Assembly: GCA_033239525.1 (NCBI GenBank)
Contig: BSYO01000003.1
Span: forward strand, 3,776,001-3,840,000
Direction of reading: 5' to 3'
DNA from: Nepenthes gracilis
Lineage: Eukaryota > Streptophyta > Magnoliopsida > Caryophyllales > Nepenthaceae
Length of the DNA: 64,000 nt
The notes beneath the pieces are model-generated. The model searched no databases and was not told where the DNA came from. It saw only the letters and a list, made by a program, of their open reading frames with translations. Below, piece after piece: positions 38,101 to 51,078 of the stretch. How positions within the stretch are numbered: position 1 is the stretch's first letter; each line of letters begins with the position of its first letter. A program made the translations under genes and the position numbers.

Positions 38101-41100
38101 TAGGCTCTTAGAAGATTGGTGCCAATCAAATTTGACAAATTAAGCCTCTCAAGTTCTTCTTTGGTCAAGAACTTATAATCATCATAAATAGTAGTCTGTC
38201 CGCTGTCTTCCAGTTCTTCCTGCATAATAGGAATCAAAGGAGTAAAAATCAAACAACATTCTCCAGATCCAAATCAATTGAAAAGATCAATCTACTAATC
38301 ATAGCAGTAAGTTCAATTTAATCTTATAAAATTCTCACAGTTAAGTTTTCCAAATATGAGCACCACTTGGGAGCAGGTCCAAGAGCAGGTATGAAGTATG
38401 AGGGTATCTGGCTGCAGTCCAAAGCCAGCAACATCAGTCCACTTTCACGGAAGACACAAATATCATTTACTGCCCCTGCTGATGGTTCAATGCTGGTCAG
38501 TCCTTCCCCCTGAAATTATAAGTAAAACAATCAATTAATTTCAAAGAGATAACTAAACTTGCATAACAATGAATCACACTTGATGCTACTACAGCAAAAA
38601 CAATCAACATCAAAAGCAATTCTTCAGGACCCAAACAGACACCAAAGATACAAAACTTGGATGAACAGGAAAAGTGAAATGTAGATACAATTCTCCATGC
38701 TAGGCCTTGGAGCGAGGAAATATAAGTTCTGATCCTTCTAAGGGAAAGGAGCTAATGGCGGACAGTAAGGCTCCTCCAATCCCAGTTAACATCAGCATCA
38801 TTATGTTTACAATCACAGTAAGTCTAAAGTGATCCACCGAAAACCAGATTATTGGTCCTATGGGCCAGTTCTTAGCACATTGAATATATTTCTTTTATTA
38901 GTGAATGTAAATTCATCCCACAGATCAGGAATGTCAAGCAAGCACACCTTAGATTTGCAGGGAACAAATCCCTTGCACCAGCAAACAAATCACAGAAAGA
39001 TGAACTCCAAAGGACACAAACAAGGATATATCTGAACAGGCACAAATAGACAAACTCCCACAGACAATAGGATATTAGCAAATAATAATGGTCCACAAGA
39101 AAAAATAAAAAAATGATAATTATTCCTCTCTCAAGAATAACCAAACTTCCTTTTCCTTTTCACCCTATTAAACCCCCCAAAAAAAAAAAAAAAAAAATTC
39201 CGTAACACTTCTCATCCTCCTTTTTCTCATTCCTTCTCCCCTCCCTCTAAAACCTGCAACAAATTTTCACATAACTCAGGTCCAAATTAATCACTGTTAT
39301 TATTTTCCTTTTGCTCTTTCCCATTTTCTATGCAGATCACACCATTTTGCAGCCTCAAAATCAGAACCAGAACAAAATAGACTAAAAAATTGCTTAATAG
39401 AAGTCATTTTTCACCATTGTGATCGAGTAATTGGTTATTTTATAGAAGACATTTGGTACCATTATGATGGAGTAATTAGATACTTGTCACAACAGGAAAA
39501 CATCAGATATTGTTAGCTCATGAACTTCTAAAATAAAAGAAAGAATTCCCTGTTTATGTTAATTGGAATTTAAAAAGCAATCTACTTCCACTTGAAATGG
39601 TTGTCCTACTTTCAACTTTGGGAATGTTCCAAAGGAAAAATGTATCCAATGCACAAGGTTCACAAACTATGGGTGGGGTGGTAAATTTTGCAAAGCCAAA
39701 AAATGTCAATATAAAGTACAGCTTAATAAATTCTTCAACGAGGAATGTTATTTCAGCAATTAAAGCAAACAAAATTTAAATTCAAACGTGATCGGATGAT
39801 AACAGCAACTCAGAACAAAAAATTAGGTCACAACTTTAGCACATAACAAAGGAGGACAACTTCTAGCAGCAGAAGCAAATATAAATTTTTCATTTCAATT
39901 CCTTCCAATTTTCTTAGCTTTGGAGTGTGGTATGCACATTGGACTTATGGGTATCATTTGTCTTTTTATAAACAACAGGTATGACTCTTATGGATATTCT
40001 ATTGTGGTGATATGCCGATATTCTATTGTGGTGATATGCCAACTCTTTGAGGCAGATATAGGAACATAGCACATATGTACCCATACATGTTTTTGACCTT
40101 AGATGCCTAAACTTAAATTCATATGCATGTGTCCAGGTTTGAATTATTTCAAAAGCCTGATTGTCACTTGAGTGTTTCTTCTTTCATACGCAAGATGTGG
40201 AGGGAAATAATGAGAATAAACCCCAGGTAAATGGGCATTTCACTACCAGGTTACTTTTGATTCGTCAACCATCATTTGAACTTAATGATAACCAAAAGAA
40301 AATTCACCACCTAGCAATGAAACCAGAAGCATGCATGTAAATTAAGATAACTTGTGGCTCCTGGAAAATAGAATTTTATTCTTTTCCAGATTTAGGATAT
40401 GAGATTTCATTAAGAATGACTTACGGTTTCCGGATCCCAAATCCTAACAATATGATTATCAGTAGTAATCAATTTTGGGCGCTCAGAATTCAGACTGTGA
40501 TGCCACTTAATATCCAAAATCGCACTTCCATACCTGTCAAAATGGATAAGAATAGAGATAAGCACGATGGGACAGATATGTAGTAAGTTTGAAAACTACT
40601 TTTTCAGAGAAGCATTTCAAACTGCCAAGCTTACATATGATCCTTGACTTTAATAGGACTAGAAGAACGCAGATCATAGAGCAGGACCTGAGCATCCAAT
40701 AAAAAGGATAAGCTGATATTTTCACACAAACTATAGCAAAAAGAATTAAATGCACAAGATATCTCGGGGTGTTAATATCATCACGATATCATACCGTTCC
40801 TGCACTACTTCCAACTGCCATCAGGAACCCCCCATCTTCATCAAATTCTATTGCAGTTACCTCCTAACAAATTCAGCAAATATGATTAGAATATATTTCA
40901 TCATCTGAAGAACTCTCCTACACTAGGGACAAGTGGAAGAAAGCAATCCAGCCAAAAGAAAAAAGAAAGTACTTTTACAGAAACCAATGGAAAATGTACA
41001 GTTCCGGCGCTTTGTACTCAAATGTGAAGCATCGATTTTAAGAGTTAATCAAGAACAGCATGCTGGGACTTAATAAACTGGCAGCACTTAATAATAAGTG

Positions 41101-44100
41101 AAGAACTATCACAGCTTCACTAAAATGAAGAAAATGGACAAAGACAAGCGCCTCAGAGATGATGTAAATAATTTAAAGAATATCTAGACAAAGGAAAAAC
41201 TGAAGGAGAAGGATCACCCCAAAAATGAATAGCCAAGACTCATCTAATTTTTATCTCATCTAATCTGAAATTTTAATAGTCAAGACTCAAGGGTTAATGT
41301 GCTTACTTGTGCTGAAAAAGGTGTTTGTTTGCACATAAAAAAAAAAAGTAGTGTAAAAAGTCTCAAGAGATTATATGAGAAAAGGTGAAGGAGGTCTGGA
41401 GTTTTGGTAAGAGCTCCTTGAAGGTACTAAAGAAAACACTTTTGACAAAAGCAACCCATTGCAAAGGTGCTGAAAAAGATCTTGCGGGCAATAATACTAT
41501 TATTATGTGCAAATAAACAGGGTCACGGCCCTCTATATAGACACACCCACTTGATTTTGTTGGTATCCATAAAAATGTTTCATGTCAGTAGGTTGGGTTA
41601 AATGTAGCACCTGATCATCACCACCAGCGGGTGAAACTGCATTGATTCTACCAATTGAGGATCTCATTCTCATGTCGAAGCACTCCACAGCTCCATCCTC
41701 ACCACCACAAGCAACTAATCCATGAAGCTTGCTGTACACAAAAATTAGAATTTCTAGATTCACAGAATACTAAGATCAAAACAAATGCTGGGAAGGGGAA
41801 TCACATTCACGGAATCCACTAACCTTCGAGAAACTACGTTTAGGGCCGGAGATTGTGTGCTTAGTGGGGAGAGAAATCTTCCCTGTGAAGAAAAGATGGA
41901 TCACACTTCACAGTACTTCATTGTGAATGTAAAAAAACAAGCAAAATTTGAAAATGAAGCATAGCATCATCAGTTTTCTCTTTCTAAAAGATAAATAACC
42001 CCAATGCTTCATTTTGATCAAAGAAAATATGACTGAAAAGAGGGGAAAAAACATTACAGCAATAGTGTTCTCAATGTTTGGAATGCATAGAAAATCAAAA
42101 GATAGAAACTTCAACGAAAATTTGAATAAAAACAATTTGTATGAAGCTACGATGGAAATTCATTTTCAGAGTACCTCACTCCAACTCCCCTGTTCACAAT
42201 CTGCATCCATCAGAGAACTCTCCCTCTCCCTTTCTTCCTCTCCCTCCATTTCCTCCCACCCCCAAACTCACTCTTGTCTGACTTCTCAAGTTCTCTCTCA
42301 CTCATTAATGGCATTCAAACACATTTTCTGACATATATACCAAAAAATTCCTCCAATGGCTCCGATGTAGCAGTTAGCATCATTGCCAACAGAGATGTCA
42401 CTAGATGACTGTCTTCCTGGAGGTCTCTATCTCAAATAAATTATTGGATGTTGATTTCAGATCATCTATTTGCTACCTTGGGCAAAAGGGTTAAGTTGTA
42501 CTGTCAATCCTCAGGATATGCCCAGCACCCAGGAGTTCACTGTGGTGTACATCTAAAGTTCCCCAAATACATTCATTTAACTGTATAAAGAATGATCAAA
42601 CTAACAAGAAAAGTAGATGTCAAACTAGAGGGGGATTAGTTCCACAATTGACTTTATTCCTGATCCTCAAGACCGATACTATAGGCTGCGCTCTCAGCCC
42701 TTGGGAGAGTCTGCTATTGCTTTCAAGCCAAATATGATCCACAACGGCTGCATCAATATGTTACCTCTAATCCGCAGGTTTGCTTTTCCCTTGCACTGCT
42801 TTCATGAACCAATTAAACCATGCTTATAATTCTTTCAGATTCCCTCGAGGTCACCCTATTTATATTTCATGAACTACTTGCTTTGAGATCTCGCACAAAA
42901 AGAACAAGGCGTCACTAGTCTCCCTCTACTTCTACACAAGCTGCAAGAGGAATCAGTCATTACTCCCATTTCTTCAATCTGGCAACTTGTTCTTAGCCTT
43001 ATTTTTGACAGTGAGCTGAAGAATATATTTTATCCAATCCCATTTGCCTCCATATCACTGTCACCATGAGAAGCAAGGAAGTTATATGCTTCCTCAAGTC
43101 AAAAATTCCAATAGTAATCACTTACAGCTGCAGCCATTTATATCCGCAGCAGGCAAAAACTTAATTCTCACCAGTACAAGACCAGACCAGATCCATGGCA
43201 CAGACTGTTTGACTTGTTTTACTCTCAGATCCCAGACTCTATCTTTGTGCTACAACCCAAATATGTTTAAAAATTGCCATATTTCATCACTCTTCAAACC
43301 AGTACAACCATATTGTTCTTAATGCAGGCTTCATCGCAACCAGTGCCTTCGATTCAGAGTTGTCCTTGAACGTAGAAAAACCTGCATAAGGCCTCACATT
43401 TTTCCACCTCACAGTTTTGGCAAAAGGAACATCTGTAGTCAATAATCAGTACATCTTTAGGCTAACAACACTGTTTTCACCAGCAAAAATGTCCCTCTAT
43501 ATGGTGGAAATCTAAAGGTCCAGCTACTAATCATATCAGTAATGTTATAATGCACCTGAAACTGCATCACAGTAATTCCAGTAGTTGGTAGTTGAGCTCC
43601 CAGACACCTAATTGGAAGCTCACGTTCCACAAAACCCAGCAACTGGATACACTGTATCTTCTCTTTAGTGCCCCAGCAATGAGGACAATGCTCCTTTTGT
43701 GGGAATAGGAATCTAATCAGTTGACTGATACCATACAGATTGAAGGGGTAAACACTGAATGGTGAACGCTCACAACAACATTAATTTATCAACAGATCAA
43801 GGAATACACTACACCTTCCGCCCTCAGCAGTACAGCTAGTACAAATGTACTAAATTCTATGTTTGTCCACTTAGTGAGAAGCAATGGGTCAATCACACCT
43901 CCAATGAAAGAATACTAAAGGCACAAAAACAAAGTTTGTGGCAAACCTGTGATAAATTTATTCTGTAAAGATCTGGCGAAGAGGCAGCACAGAGCAAGTC
44001 ACAAGAGCAGCAGTTGTATGCCATATCTCTTCCCATCCTGCTTGAGTAAAGTAGGTTAAACTTGAACATCTCCACATTAATTCATTGTAGCAAAGTATAA

Positions 44101-47100
44101 CCATTCATTAATCGCAAGATTCATGCAACCAATCTACCAGAGTTTGCAAGGATAGAGACAGGGACACCCCGAATAGGAATCATACAAAATATGAGGGCTA
44201 ATACTCACTTTCAAAAATTAAAGGATTGAAAGCATGAGAAAACCTAAAAGGCCACAGCAGCTCAGGATAGTAACATATCTAATTTATATTCTACATTGTA
44301 GTAATGGCTTGATATGCATGAATTTCCATTTAAGTTCATGAACCTTTCTGCCAAATTTTAATATGCTCAAATACATTAAGATATCAAAAAACATATCTTT
44401 TAACTAAACCCTCATATGATGCCATATGTGAAATTCCCTTGTTTTTGCTCATGAGTTTCAAAGAGCTTCAGACACAGATAATATAACAAGCTTTGAGCCT
44501 GTGTTCAAAGGATTCAACCATTATACATCAAGAGAAGAGCAATATTCAGACTCGAAACAGCAATGTTATCATCTATTTCTAGACCCAACCATGCATATAC
44601 AACACTTTCTCCCCGTTTCTCATCAAAAGTGAAATCCTGATAGGAGGAACTCAATGATTTAGCCATTGCGGCACCAAAAGCTCATACATTGCATATTGAA
44701 TAGCTGTGAAGAGAATGGACAAACCTTGGAATCCTCAAACTATAGTGACTTCCATATTTTGCATGCAGACAGACTGAACGATCAGCACAAAGGAATGCGA
44801 GCTTTGAATAATCATCAGCCAGCATCTATTTCATCACCAAAAAAAAAAAAAAAACCTAGAGTCACTACAACCATAAGTGATAATAAGTGGATTGTTTCAC
44901 TAAACTTACAGTAACTAATAAGTTCCTATCTTCAACTAGTGAATGGCAAGCGAAGAGGAACAACTACAAGACTTAGCAAAGCTCAGTTTTTATAAATATA
45001 ATGATACTATTGTGGACCCACATAAAGGGTAGAGGCTTAGTTTGGTTTCTTTGGCAATTAAACAAAATAATGTTGTTGACATTTCCCGATTCTGAATCAA
45101 CTCATAATATTCAGTCTTCAGCTTTTTGCTTCGTCATAAAATTTTCAATTTTAAAATTTTTAAACTGACAGGCAACTGAACTAGAATGGTAGAACTCATA
45201 ATGCATGTGTTTCCTTTCCATCCTGCAGCACTCTAGCACGGCAGTCAAATTGTGACATCACTAGAGTTATTTTTGGCATTTAAAGATGCAATCCAGGGCC
45301 ATTTCCCAGGTTCCATCCTCCATTTTGCCTCTTAAGTCTTAACTATGCTTCAAGATATGATCATACATCCCATCTCTCTTGCCTCAGGCAACTTTCAGCT
45401 CTTTGTAATCTCAATTTTTCACCACTGATCTACCAGCAGTTCCAGCAACCTATCACCGCATTCATTATGACCCAGTACCCGCCCATTTCCCTATCCTCTT
45501 CCCACTCCCTCTCCAGCCGTATATCTTGATGACTTGAAAACACAACCTTAATTCATCCCCAATGCACTCCAAGTCCCAACACATAAACCTAACTCTCTCC
45601 CAGCTTTCCCCACTGCACCCCTCATACCCCATCATATGACGTTAACTCTATGCTTGTCCATTATAACCCATTGCCAGAACCAATTTTCTACAATGACAAC
45701 CATGATGAAAGTTTGGTTACAACCAAAAAAGTTCAAGGCAAAAACAATCACAGTAACCACACTTATAAAACTTCCAGCCAATTAGTACAATAAAAACCAA
45801 TAAACCTAACTGAAAAACAGTCAAATTGAAATCTTTTTGTTAACTATAAGTTGACTTATTGCAAGTATCAGTTGAGACCATATCACTTGCTTTCAGTTTG
45901 TTATGAAAACTGCAAATAAACCTACCAACAGAATTCCAAGGTAGGTATTCCACCAGACAAGCCTATCTTTCATGTTTGCATCCCAGATGTGCAGCAAAAT
46001 TCAGTGCAAGAAAACCTTTAAAACATGTAAAGAAGGTCAAAAACATAGAAATCTTGGTGCTTTTGGACAGCATTTCCAAACAGAGAATCATAAGGCAATC
46101 CAATTTGCTCTTAGAAAAAAGGCATAAACCCCAGTAATTGACATCTAATATTACAAGTTTTCACATTTTGTTGTATTAAAATGTACAAATAACTTAAATC
46201 CTGAGAGTATGCAAATTCAAAGGCAAAATGAAAATATGGGGTGTGCACCTTAGAAAGTTAACAGTGTAATGAATCAGCTTCAACTCTACAGCTTTGCCTA
46301 CGTACAATATGAATTTTCCTTTTTGCTAAGCCCACAAAGCAGAACTTCAAATGAGAAAAAATCTTCCAACAAAAACCAGAAATCAGAATTTTGAGTATGT
46401 TTGCCTACAATCTCAACATTACATTTAACGATGTAGCTGGGTTCTGGATAGACTCATCGATAATCTTCAGTTCTACATAGCATAATTATTAGAATGGACT
46501 TCTATCCCTCAGCAGCAATCACTAAGGCAAAGCCTTCGCCACAAAAGCAAATATCGTTAATGAATTCATTCAAAGCACCTCTTGCATATAAAGCACAGAC
46601 ATGGTCAGAAACGCAGTTTGAATTCACTTGAAAAAAAAAACGGCATCACTGATAGAAGAAGCAAGTGCTGTTCATCTTCAGATTGCCGCATTCAAGCAAT
46701 TTGATGTTGAACTACCCATCTGGGGTCTTGTTTATCTTAGCCTTACCATGAAAAAAGCACTCACTCCAAATTCAATTGCATATAGACTGTGGTCTTATTG
46801 ATTATTTATGAAATACAGTCATCAGTGTTCACTAAGCCCCCCTGCATTTGTGCTGTAACTTTTGGCACCGTTATAAAATCAAGCCCATCCTTCATCAAGC
46901 CCCCTCCTTCTATAAACATAGGGTGACAATCAGAAAATTCTCAAGGATTCAAAACTTTTAAAGCACTCAATATATTTAAGATGCCATGCCTACTTGTAGA
47001 GACTAAAACATGGAAACTGCAAAGAAGTTCAGCCTGATACAGTCCTCTATTGCTTGATGCCAGATACTCCGAATATCCTATCAAAACCTTGCCTTTAAAT

Positions 47101-50100
47101 GTAATTATGACCTCCCACAAAGTATGAGTAAGAAAACCTGAAAATCAATTATTTCTGAATCCAGGTGCCGTTCAAATTTCATGGAAAGTTCCCGCAACTC
47201 ATACACTTTAACCTGTGGAGGGTAAATACCTACATTTCCAACACATAAGTGAAATCAATCTATTCTGAAATTACAATCTTTTAAAAACATGACTTACAAT
47301 CAGGAGATGCAGGGAAAAAAGCCACATTAAAATGTACGCAATTTGGCACCTGACGCGACAAGAAACTCTCCATCTGGGGTAGCCTTTATTCTAGTAGTTG
47401 CAGTTTCAAACCTCAAGTCTTGTATTATCTCTACCCTTTGCATATAATCTAAGGTAATAGACAAATATGATTAAGAATTAGAGACAATTAAGTCAATAAA
47501 CTTTGCCTTAACATATTCACATATTAACCAAAAAGAAAAAATATAAGATGGATGAACCCAGCAAATAATCAACATTAAATCAGTACAGTCAGTACAAATC
47601 TTGTTGGCAATAGTAATCAAAATTTTAAACCCATAAGGAACAATAATTAATATCAACCGTAAGGGGAGTCATCCAAGTGCAAAACATAGCCTCGATCACC
47701 AGTCAACAAAAGGAGAGGCCACTGGACATAGCACAAGTCCATGCTTCAGCAAACACCGAAGAAACCATGAAAAATTTTTTTAAAAAAAAAACCAAAACTC
47801 TTCAAATCCTAACTATAAATCACATTAAATCTTACTCCGATTGACATTAGCAGCACCCCAGATCCTAAGTTCACTTCTTGCCACTTCTTGTGAATTTGTT
47901 GAGGAATTTAGAAGACTTAAGATCATTCAACCTCTTAGTCACATATCTTTCAAAAAGTCTCATGCAGTTGACTTTGTTGGCACCAAAGGCACACTAAAAA
48001 AGTTGCTGATACCCATCACTTGATACAGCACTCAGAGATATGCTCTAGGATTTCCACTGGTCAAGCCTTAGAATTGTCCAAAAAAAGTTCTATTCCTCAA
48101 TAGCATCCATTTTCTTGATCGGATTATCCTCAAAAGGTACCTTATTAACTGGCAGATCCCAGAGCATCCCTCACTAACCACAATTGTCAAAAGCTCTAAA
48201 TTGACCCCATTCTCTAGAACCACAAAAACTGTCAAAGTAACAACAATATCCAACTAAGAATCAACATCACATATAAATTAGTTTACAAATTGTCAAAGTC
48301 ACTAAATCATCCCTCCATGTATTGAGCAATTTTGCATGAGTTCACCTCCATAATCAACCATGCCAACCAGAGAAGCCTCTACCGCAATAAGTATATTTGG
48401 TAAGGAAACAAGGGTCGGCATGACAGATATTGCAAACTAAGATAAAGAGTAACTACATCAAATCCTACTAGAAATAAACCCGATAAATTATAGAAAATTG
48501 ATTAGTTTAATATCATAATATGATATCCAAAACCAAGTCAATTTATCATCAAGGGACTTGTGCATGGTGATGTTAGATGGGCTTTACCATTCTTTCATGC
48601 CACCGACATGTAAACACGCCAAGCTAGCACGGCACAGGACAAAAATGTTTGGGCCCAGCACAACACGTAGCCCATCTGTGATGGGCCAAGCACACCTCCA
48701 GGCTGTGCCAGTTTAGGCATGGCTATAATGAAAATAAAAATATATATAAAAAATAAAATTACAAAAAGCATTAAAAAAAACAAACCATATTTTATTTATT
48801 TTATTGAATATTTTTAATGCTATAATTTTTACAAGTAGAAAAAAATACAAATAATAAAAACTCACTTATTTTTAAACTTCACTTATATTTTTACTTGTAC
48901 TGCTACCACCACTTCTAGAGTTATCATCTTCATTGAAACTCAAAATGATCAAATTTCGAACGCCATCTTTTGCATCAAAATAATTGTTGTAAAAGATGCG
49001 CGTTTCTATTGTCTACTATGTCATCATGTTTTTTCCTCAACTACTTGACCCCGACGTTGAAAACTGATTCTGATGACACTATACTTGCTGGTAAAAAATA
49101 GGAGATATGTATAATTTTTTATTTAATTAATTATTTTTATACAACAAAGGAGACAACAATCATATGTCATTTGCTTTAAAAAAAACTTAAATAACGAGTC
49201 ATGCCCGACACAACATGATTCATGCCGCGGGCCAACTAACATGCAATCTGACACAAATCAAAATGTTGGGTTATGCTATACAAGGCCCGTGACAAGCCAC
49301 AAGTGACATGGCCCAACTACCACCTAAAATATAGATATTGTATACTTAACTCATCCATGCAAAGAGGTAAAACTACAGACAAAATGTGAGGAACTAGTGA
49401 TATACTAAGAACAAAAAACAAATCATACACCCATATATAAAGTTATTTACATTCTAACACATAGAACTAGTCGAAACTTCAACAATAAATCCCATAAATA
49501 AACAAGTTAGCTCCTTTCTGCAATTATTAAGCAGAGTTTTGTAGTTCTCCATCTGATGGCCCTCACATTCACTAGCAATGTAGTTGGAACCCACTACGAA
49601 ATATGATTACAAGCATCCTTGAATTACAGTACATATCTATCTTTATCCTTTAATACTTTGTATCCAACAAACTACCTATAATGCATTCAGCATCTACATT
49701 CCTACTGTTTCCAAAAAATTTAGTCGTTGTACAAGCTCCCCAAATGCAATTCAAGTAAATTTTGATTCATGTTTACACTCAAATTGCTATATAAGGAACA
49801 GTTTTACACCACACTTTGCACAAAACTCTCACAATGTTAATTTTATAACTAATTTGTAACTCTCCATGTTGTGGGAAAAGTTATAACATGCTACCGATGC
49901 ATAAAAAATATATGAATAATTAGCAATGTGACAACTCAAAATCCCAATATTCAAACTAACACGTCCCAATTTTAAAACAAAAACACTTAGAAACCAATCC
50001 CAAGCTACAGTTTTTCGGTTTCCCAATCGACTGAAACATACAACAATGAATTGATTATTCTGGAGAGAGCAAAAAGGAAAGCAGAGAGAGAGAGACTATA

Positions 50101-50234
50101 CCTTTGTCTTTGCGAAGAGCTCGACGTTTCTTAGGGTTAAGCCAAGTGGCCATAGAACGGTGATGCCCAGTCACCGAATATGTTTTGACTCCGTTTATGG
50201 ACGTTGATTTAAGAGTGCCACCATGGTATGCCAT
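28949..50234 (-). CDS. NOL10: NOL10/Enp2-type nucleolar WD40 protein, 16 coding exons, 694 aa
   Basis: Known role: yeast Enp2 / human NOL10 is a nucleolar WD40 protein of the small-subunit processome, needed for 18S rRNA maturation; EDA7 is the Arabidopsis name I recall. Exons: 50102-50234, 47350-47448, 47138-47229, 44725-44825, 43947-44037, 41824-41882, 41611-41731, 40795-40863, 40635-40687, 40425-40533, 38339-38509, 38061-38219, 36676-36768, 31315-31491, 29779-29981, 28949-29303. All 15 introns are GT-AG, phases agree and the sum is 2085 nt. The conserved N-terminus (SINGVKTYSVTG, MATWLNPKKRRALRKDK) spans residues 1-44. The WD40 propeller covers about 60-345 (LCADRSVCLHAKYG, LVACGGEDGAVECFD, LYDLRSS, HIVRIWDPET). 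A basic KKASKKRK lies near 483, a NUC153-like block (DPRFEEMFRNEDFQIDE) at about 499-525, an acidic SDSDASAASEDE near 552 and an RG-rich tail at 668-694. Length matches the family. The start is the first ATG aligned with the conserved N-terminus. No defects were seen. Confidence 0.5.
29304..31314 (-). other. NOL10 introns 15 and 14
   Basis: Intron 15 is 29304-29778 and intron 14 is 29982-31314 (exon 15 lies between). Intron 14 contains an imperfect tandem duplication of about 98 bp: the words TGCCTAAAACATTAACC and TGCAAAGAATCCA recur in 30465-30535 and again in 30563-30635. Nothing else was recognised. Confidence 0.5.
32029..32480 (-). repeat. 3' LTR of intronic gypsy element
   Basis: Aligns by eye with 35537-35962; shared words include TTACAAAATT, GGATATTACAAAA-like and AGATGTCCAC. 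It carries an extra (GA)n run at about 32117-32142 that its partner lacks, consistent with age. Confidence 0.5.
35521..35532 (-). other. Primer binding site of intronic gypsy element
   Basis: Minus strand TGGTATCAGAGA, an exact initiator-tRNA-Met type PBS core, four bases inside the 5' LTR. It fixes the element's orientation independently of the coding remnants. Confidence 0.5.
35537..35962 (-). repeat. 5' LTR of intronic gypsy element
   Basis: Partner of 32029-32480, divergent by many substitutions and small indels, so the insertion is old. On the minus strand it begins TGACGTGGACATC and ends CTCTGTATTA just before the primer binding site. Confidence 0.5.
38510..40424 (-). other. NOL10 intron 10
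   Basis: A 1.9-kb intron with a perfect 24-bp tandem duplication (GATATTCTATTGTGGTGATA plus TGCC) at 39993-40016 and 40017-40040, and a poly-A run near 39180-39197. No gene was recognised inside. Confidence 0.5.
41883..43946 (-). other. NOL10 intron 5
   Basis: A 2.06-kb intron. 42480-43700 is noticeably less AT-rich than the other introns, but no domain, repeat or splice-bounded ORF was recognised. Confidence 0.5.
44826..47137 (-). other. NOL10 intron 3
   Basis: A 2.3-kb intron with no recognised gene, element or ncRNA. Confidence 0.5.
48590..49330 (-). mobile_element. hAT transposon remnant in NOL10 intron 1
   Basis: On the minus strand, about 48880-49110 reads LASIVSSESVFNVGVK and then, after a stop, LRKKHDDIVDNRNAHLLQQLF. 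This matches the hAT C-terminal dimerisation motif of the type ..ASESAFS.GGR......SL.P..VEAL....W. Both ends (48600-48720 and 49195-49320) are rich in GGCCC, GCACGGCAC, GCCCGACAC and GGGCC words, the subterminal pattern of many plant hAT elements. Terminal inverted repeats and the 8-bp target duplication were not identified, so the limits are approximate. Only the C-terminal fragment of the transposase remains. Confidence 0.5.
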
Positions 50235-50368
50235 TGTTTTACTGATACAATAATGCAAGAACGATTTTTATTTTATCCAATTCAATTCACCGAACGCAAA
50301 AGATGCTTCATTGAAAGATGAGAGCTAGTTTGCTTTGAGAGCAATGAAGGGCACTTTCCTTCTCTTTC

Positions 50369-50376
50369 TAGGGTTT
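50369..50376 (-). promoter_or_regulatory. Telo-box in NOL10 leader/promoter
   Basis: AAACCCTA on the minus strand, 135 bp upstream of the NOL10 ATG, in sequence typical of a plant transcription start (AAACCCTAGAAAGAGAAGG). Telo-boxes are known in promoters of plant ribosomal-protein and ribosome-biogenesis genes, usually with site II elements, as here. Confidence 0.5.
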
Positions 50377-50923
50377 AATTTTGCAGAAGCAGCTCCGCGC
50401 AATTTGGATTCTGCCATCGCTGCAGTGTGGGCAGAACCTCAGGCGGGGCGGGTTGCATGTTTACGGATACTTCTACCCCTGTGTCAGAAATTTCTGACTT
50501 GTCTTTTTAATAGATTATCTACATGTAGTTGTCTACGACTTCAATTACCAAAACAAGAAAGTCTATGCTCATCAATTAGGGTAGTATTTTTGAAATGATA
50601 GTGATATTTTACTAAAAATAAGTCCGTGAGGGCAATATCCGGCAAATGATAGGGCATTTTAAACTGTCACATGCCAGTAACCAAACACGAAAACAAAGAA
50701 TGCCTACAACTAACGATAGGAAAATGTGGTTAAAACTTTGGCAAGCTTGGGTTAAGGTGTCTAAACTGACAAAAAATAATGGCAACAGTACAAGCTATGG
50801 CCCGATGATTGACAATAGGATTGAAAATATTGACTACCAGCAACCAACGGTAGTAGCTCTCGTTGTCATATGCCGTTCAATTATCTTCAATGGCTAACGT
50901 GCGATCCAATAACCAATGGTTGT

Positions 50924-50929
50924 GGCCCA
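50924..50929 (-). promoter_or_regulatory. Site II element (TGGGCC) upstream of NOL10
   Basis: TGGGCC on the minus strand, about 690 bp upstream of the ATG, close to two CCAAT-type words (CCATTGGTTATTGG). Site II (TGGGCY) binds TCP factors and co-occurs with telo-boxes in growth-related genes. The distance is larger than usual, so its role is uncertain. Confidence 0.5.
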
Positions 50930-51078
50930 AAGCGTTTCTAATCAGTTACTTACGATGGCTTAAAATATCTCTGATGTTACATCGATAGGATATTCTAATT
51001 ATAAATTTCACCATCAACAATGGCAAAAGAAACTGAAACCGGTGGAAAATAACATAAGTCGATGGAAACGTACTTGCA

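Larger units (their letters stand above)
49799..51078 (-). repeat. Functional-copy partner of the NOL10 5' duplication
   Basis: Counterpart of 25265-27382. It keeps the intact ATG and the intact telo-box, plus about 20 bp (50397-50418) missing from the duplicate. At its right end the sequence on the minus strand changes at TTTCAG/TGCAAGTACG, exactly where the duplicate continues into the ARGOS-like gene. Confidence 0.5.

Noticed and set aside
47841..48023. 60-codon + strand ORF in NOL10 intron 1
   Set aside because: It overlaps the segment shared in inverted orientation with 24995-25250, where the frame is not preserved, so it is not under coding constraint.
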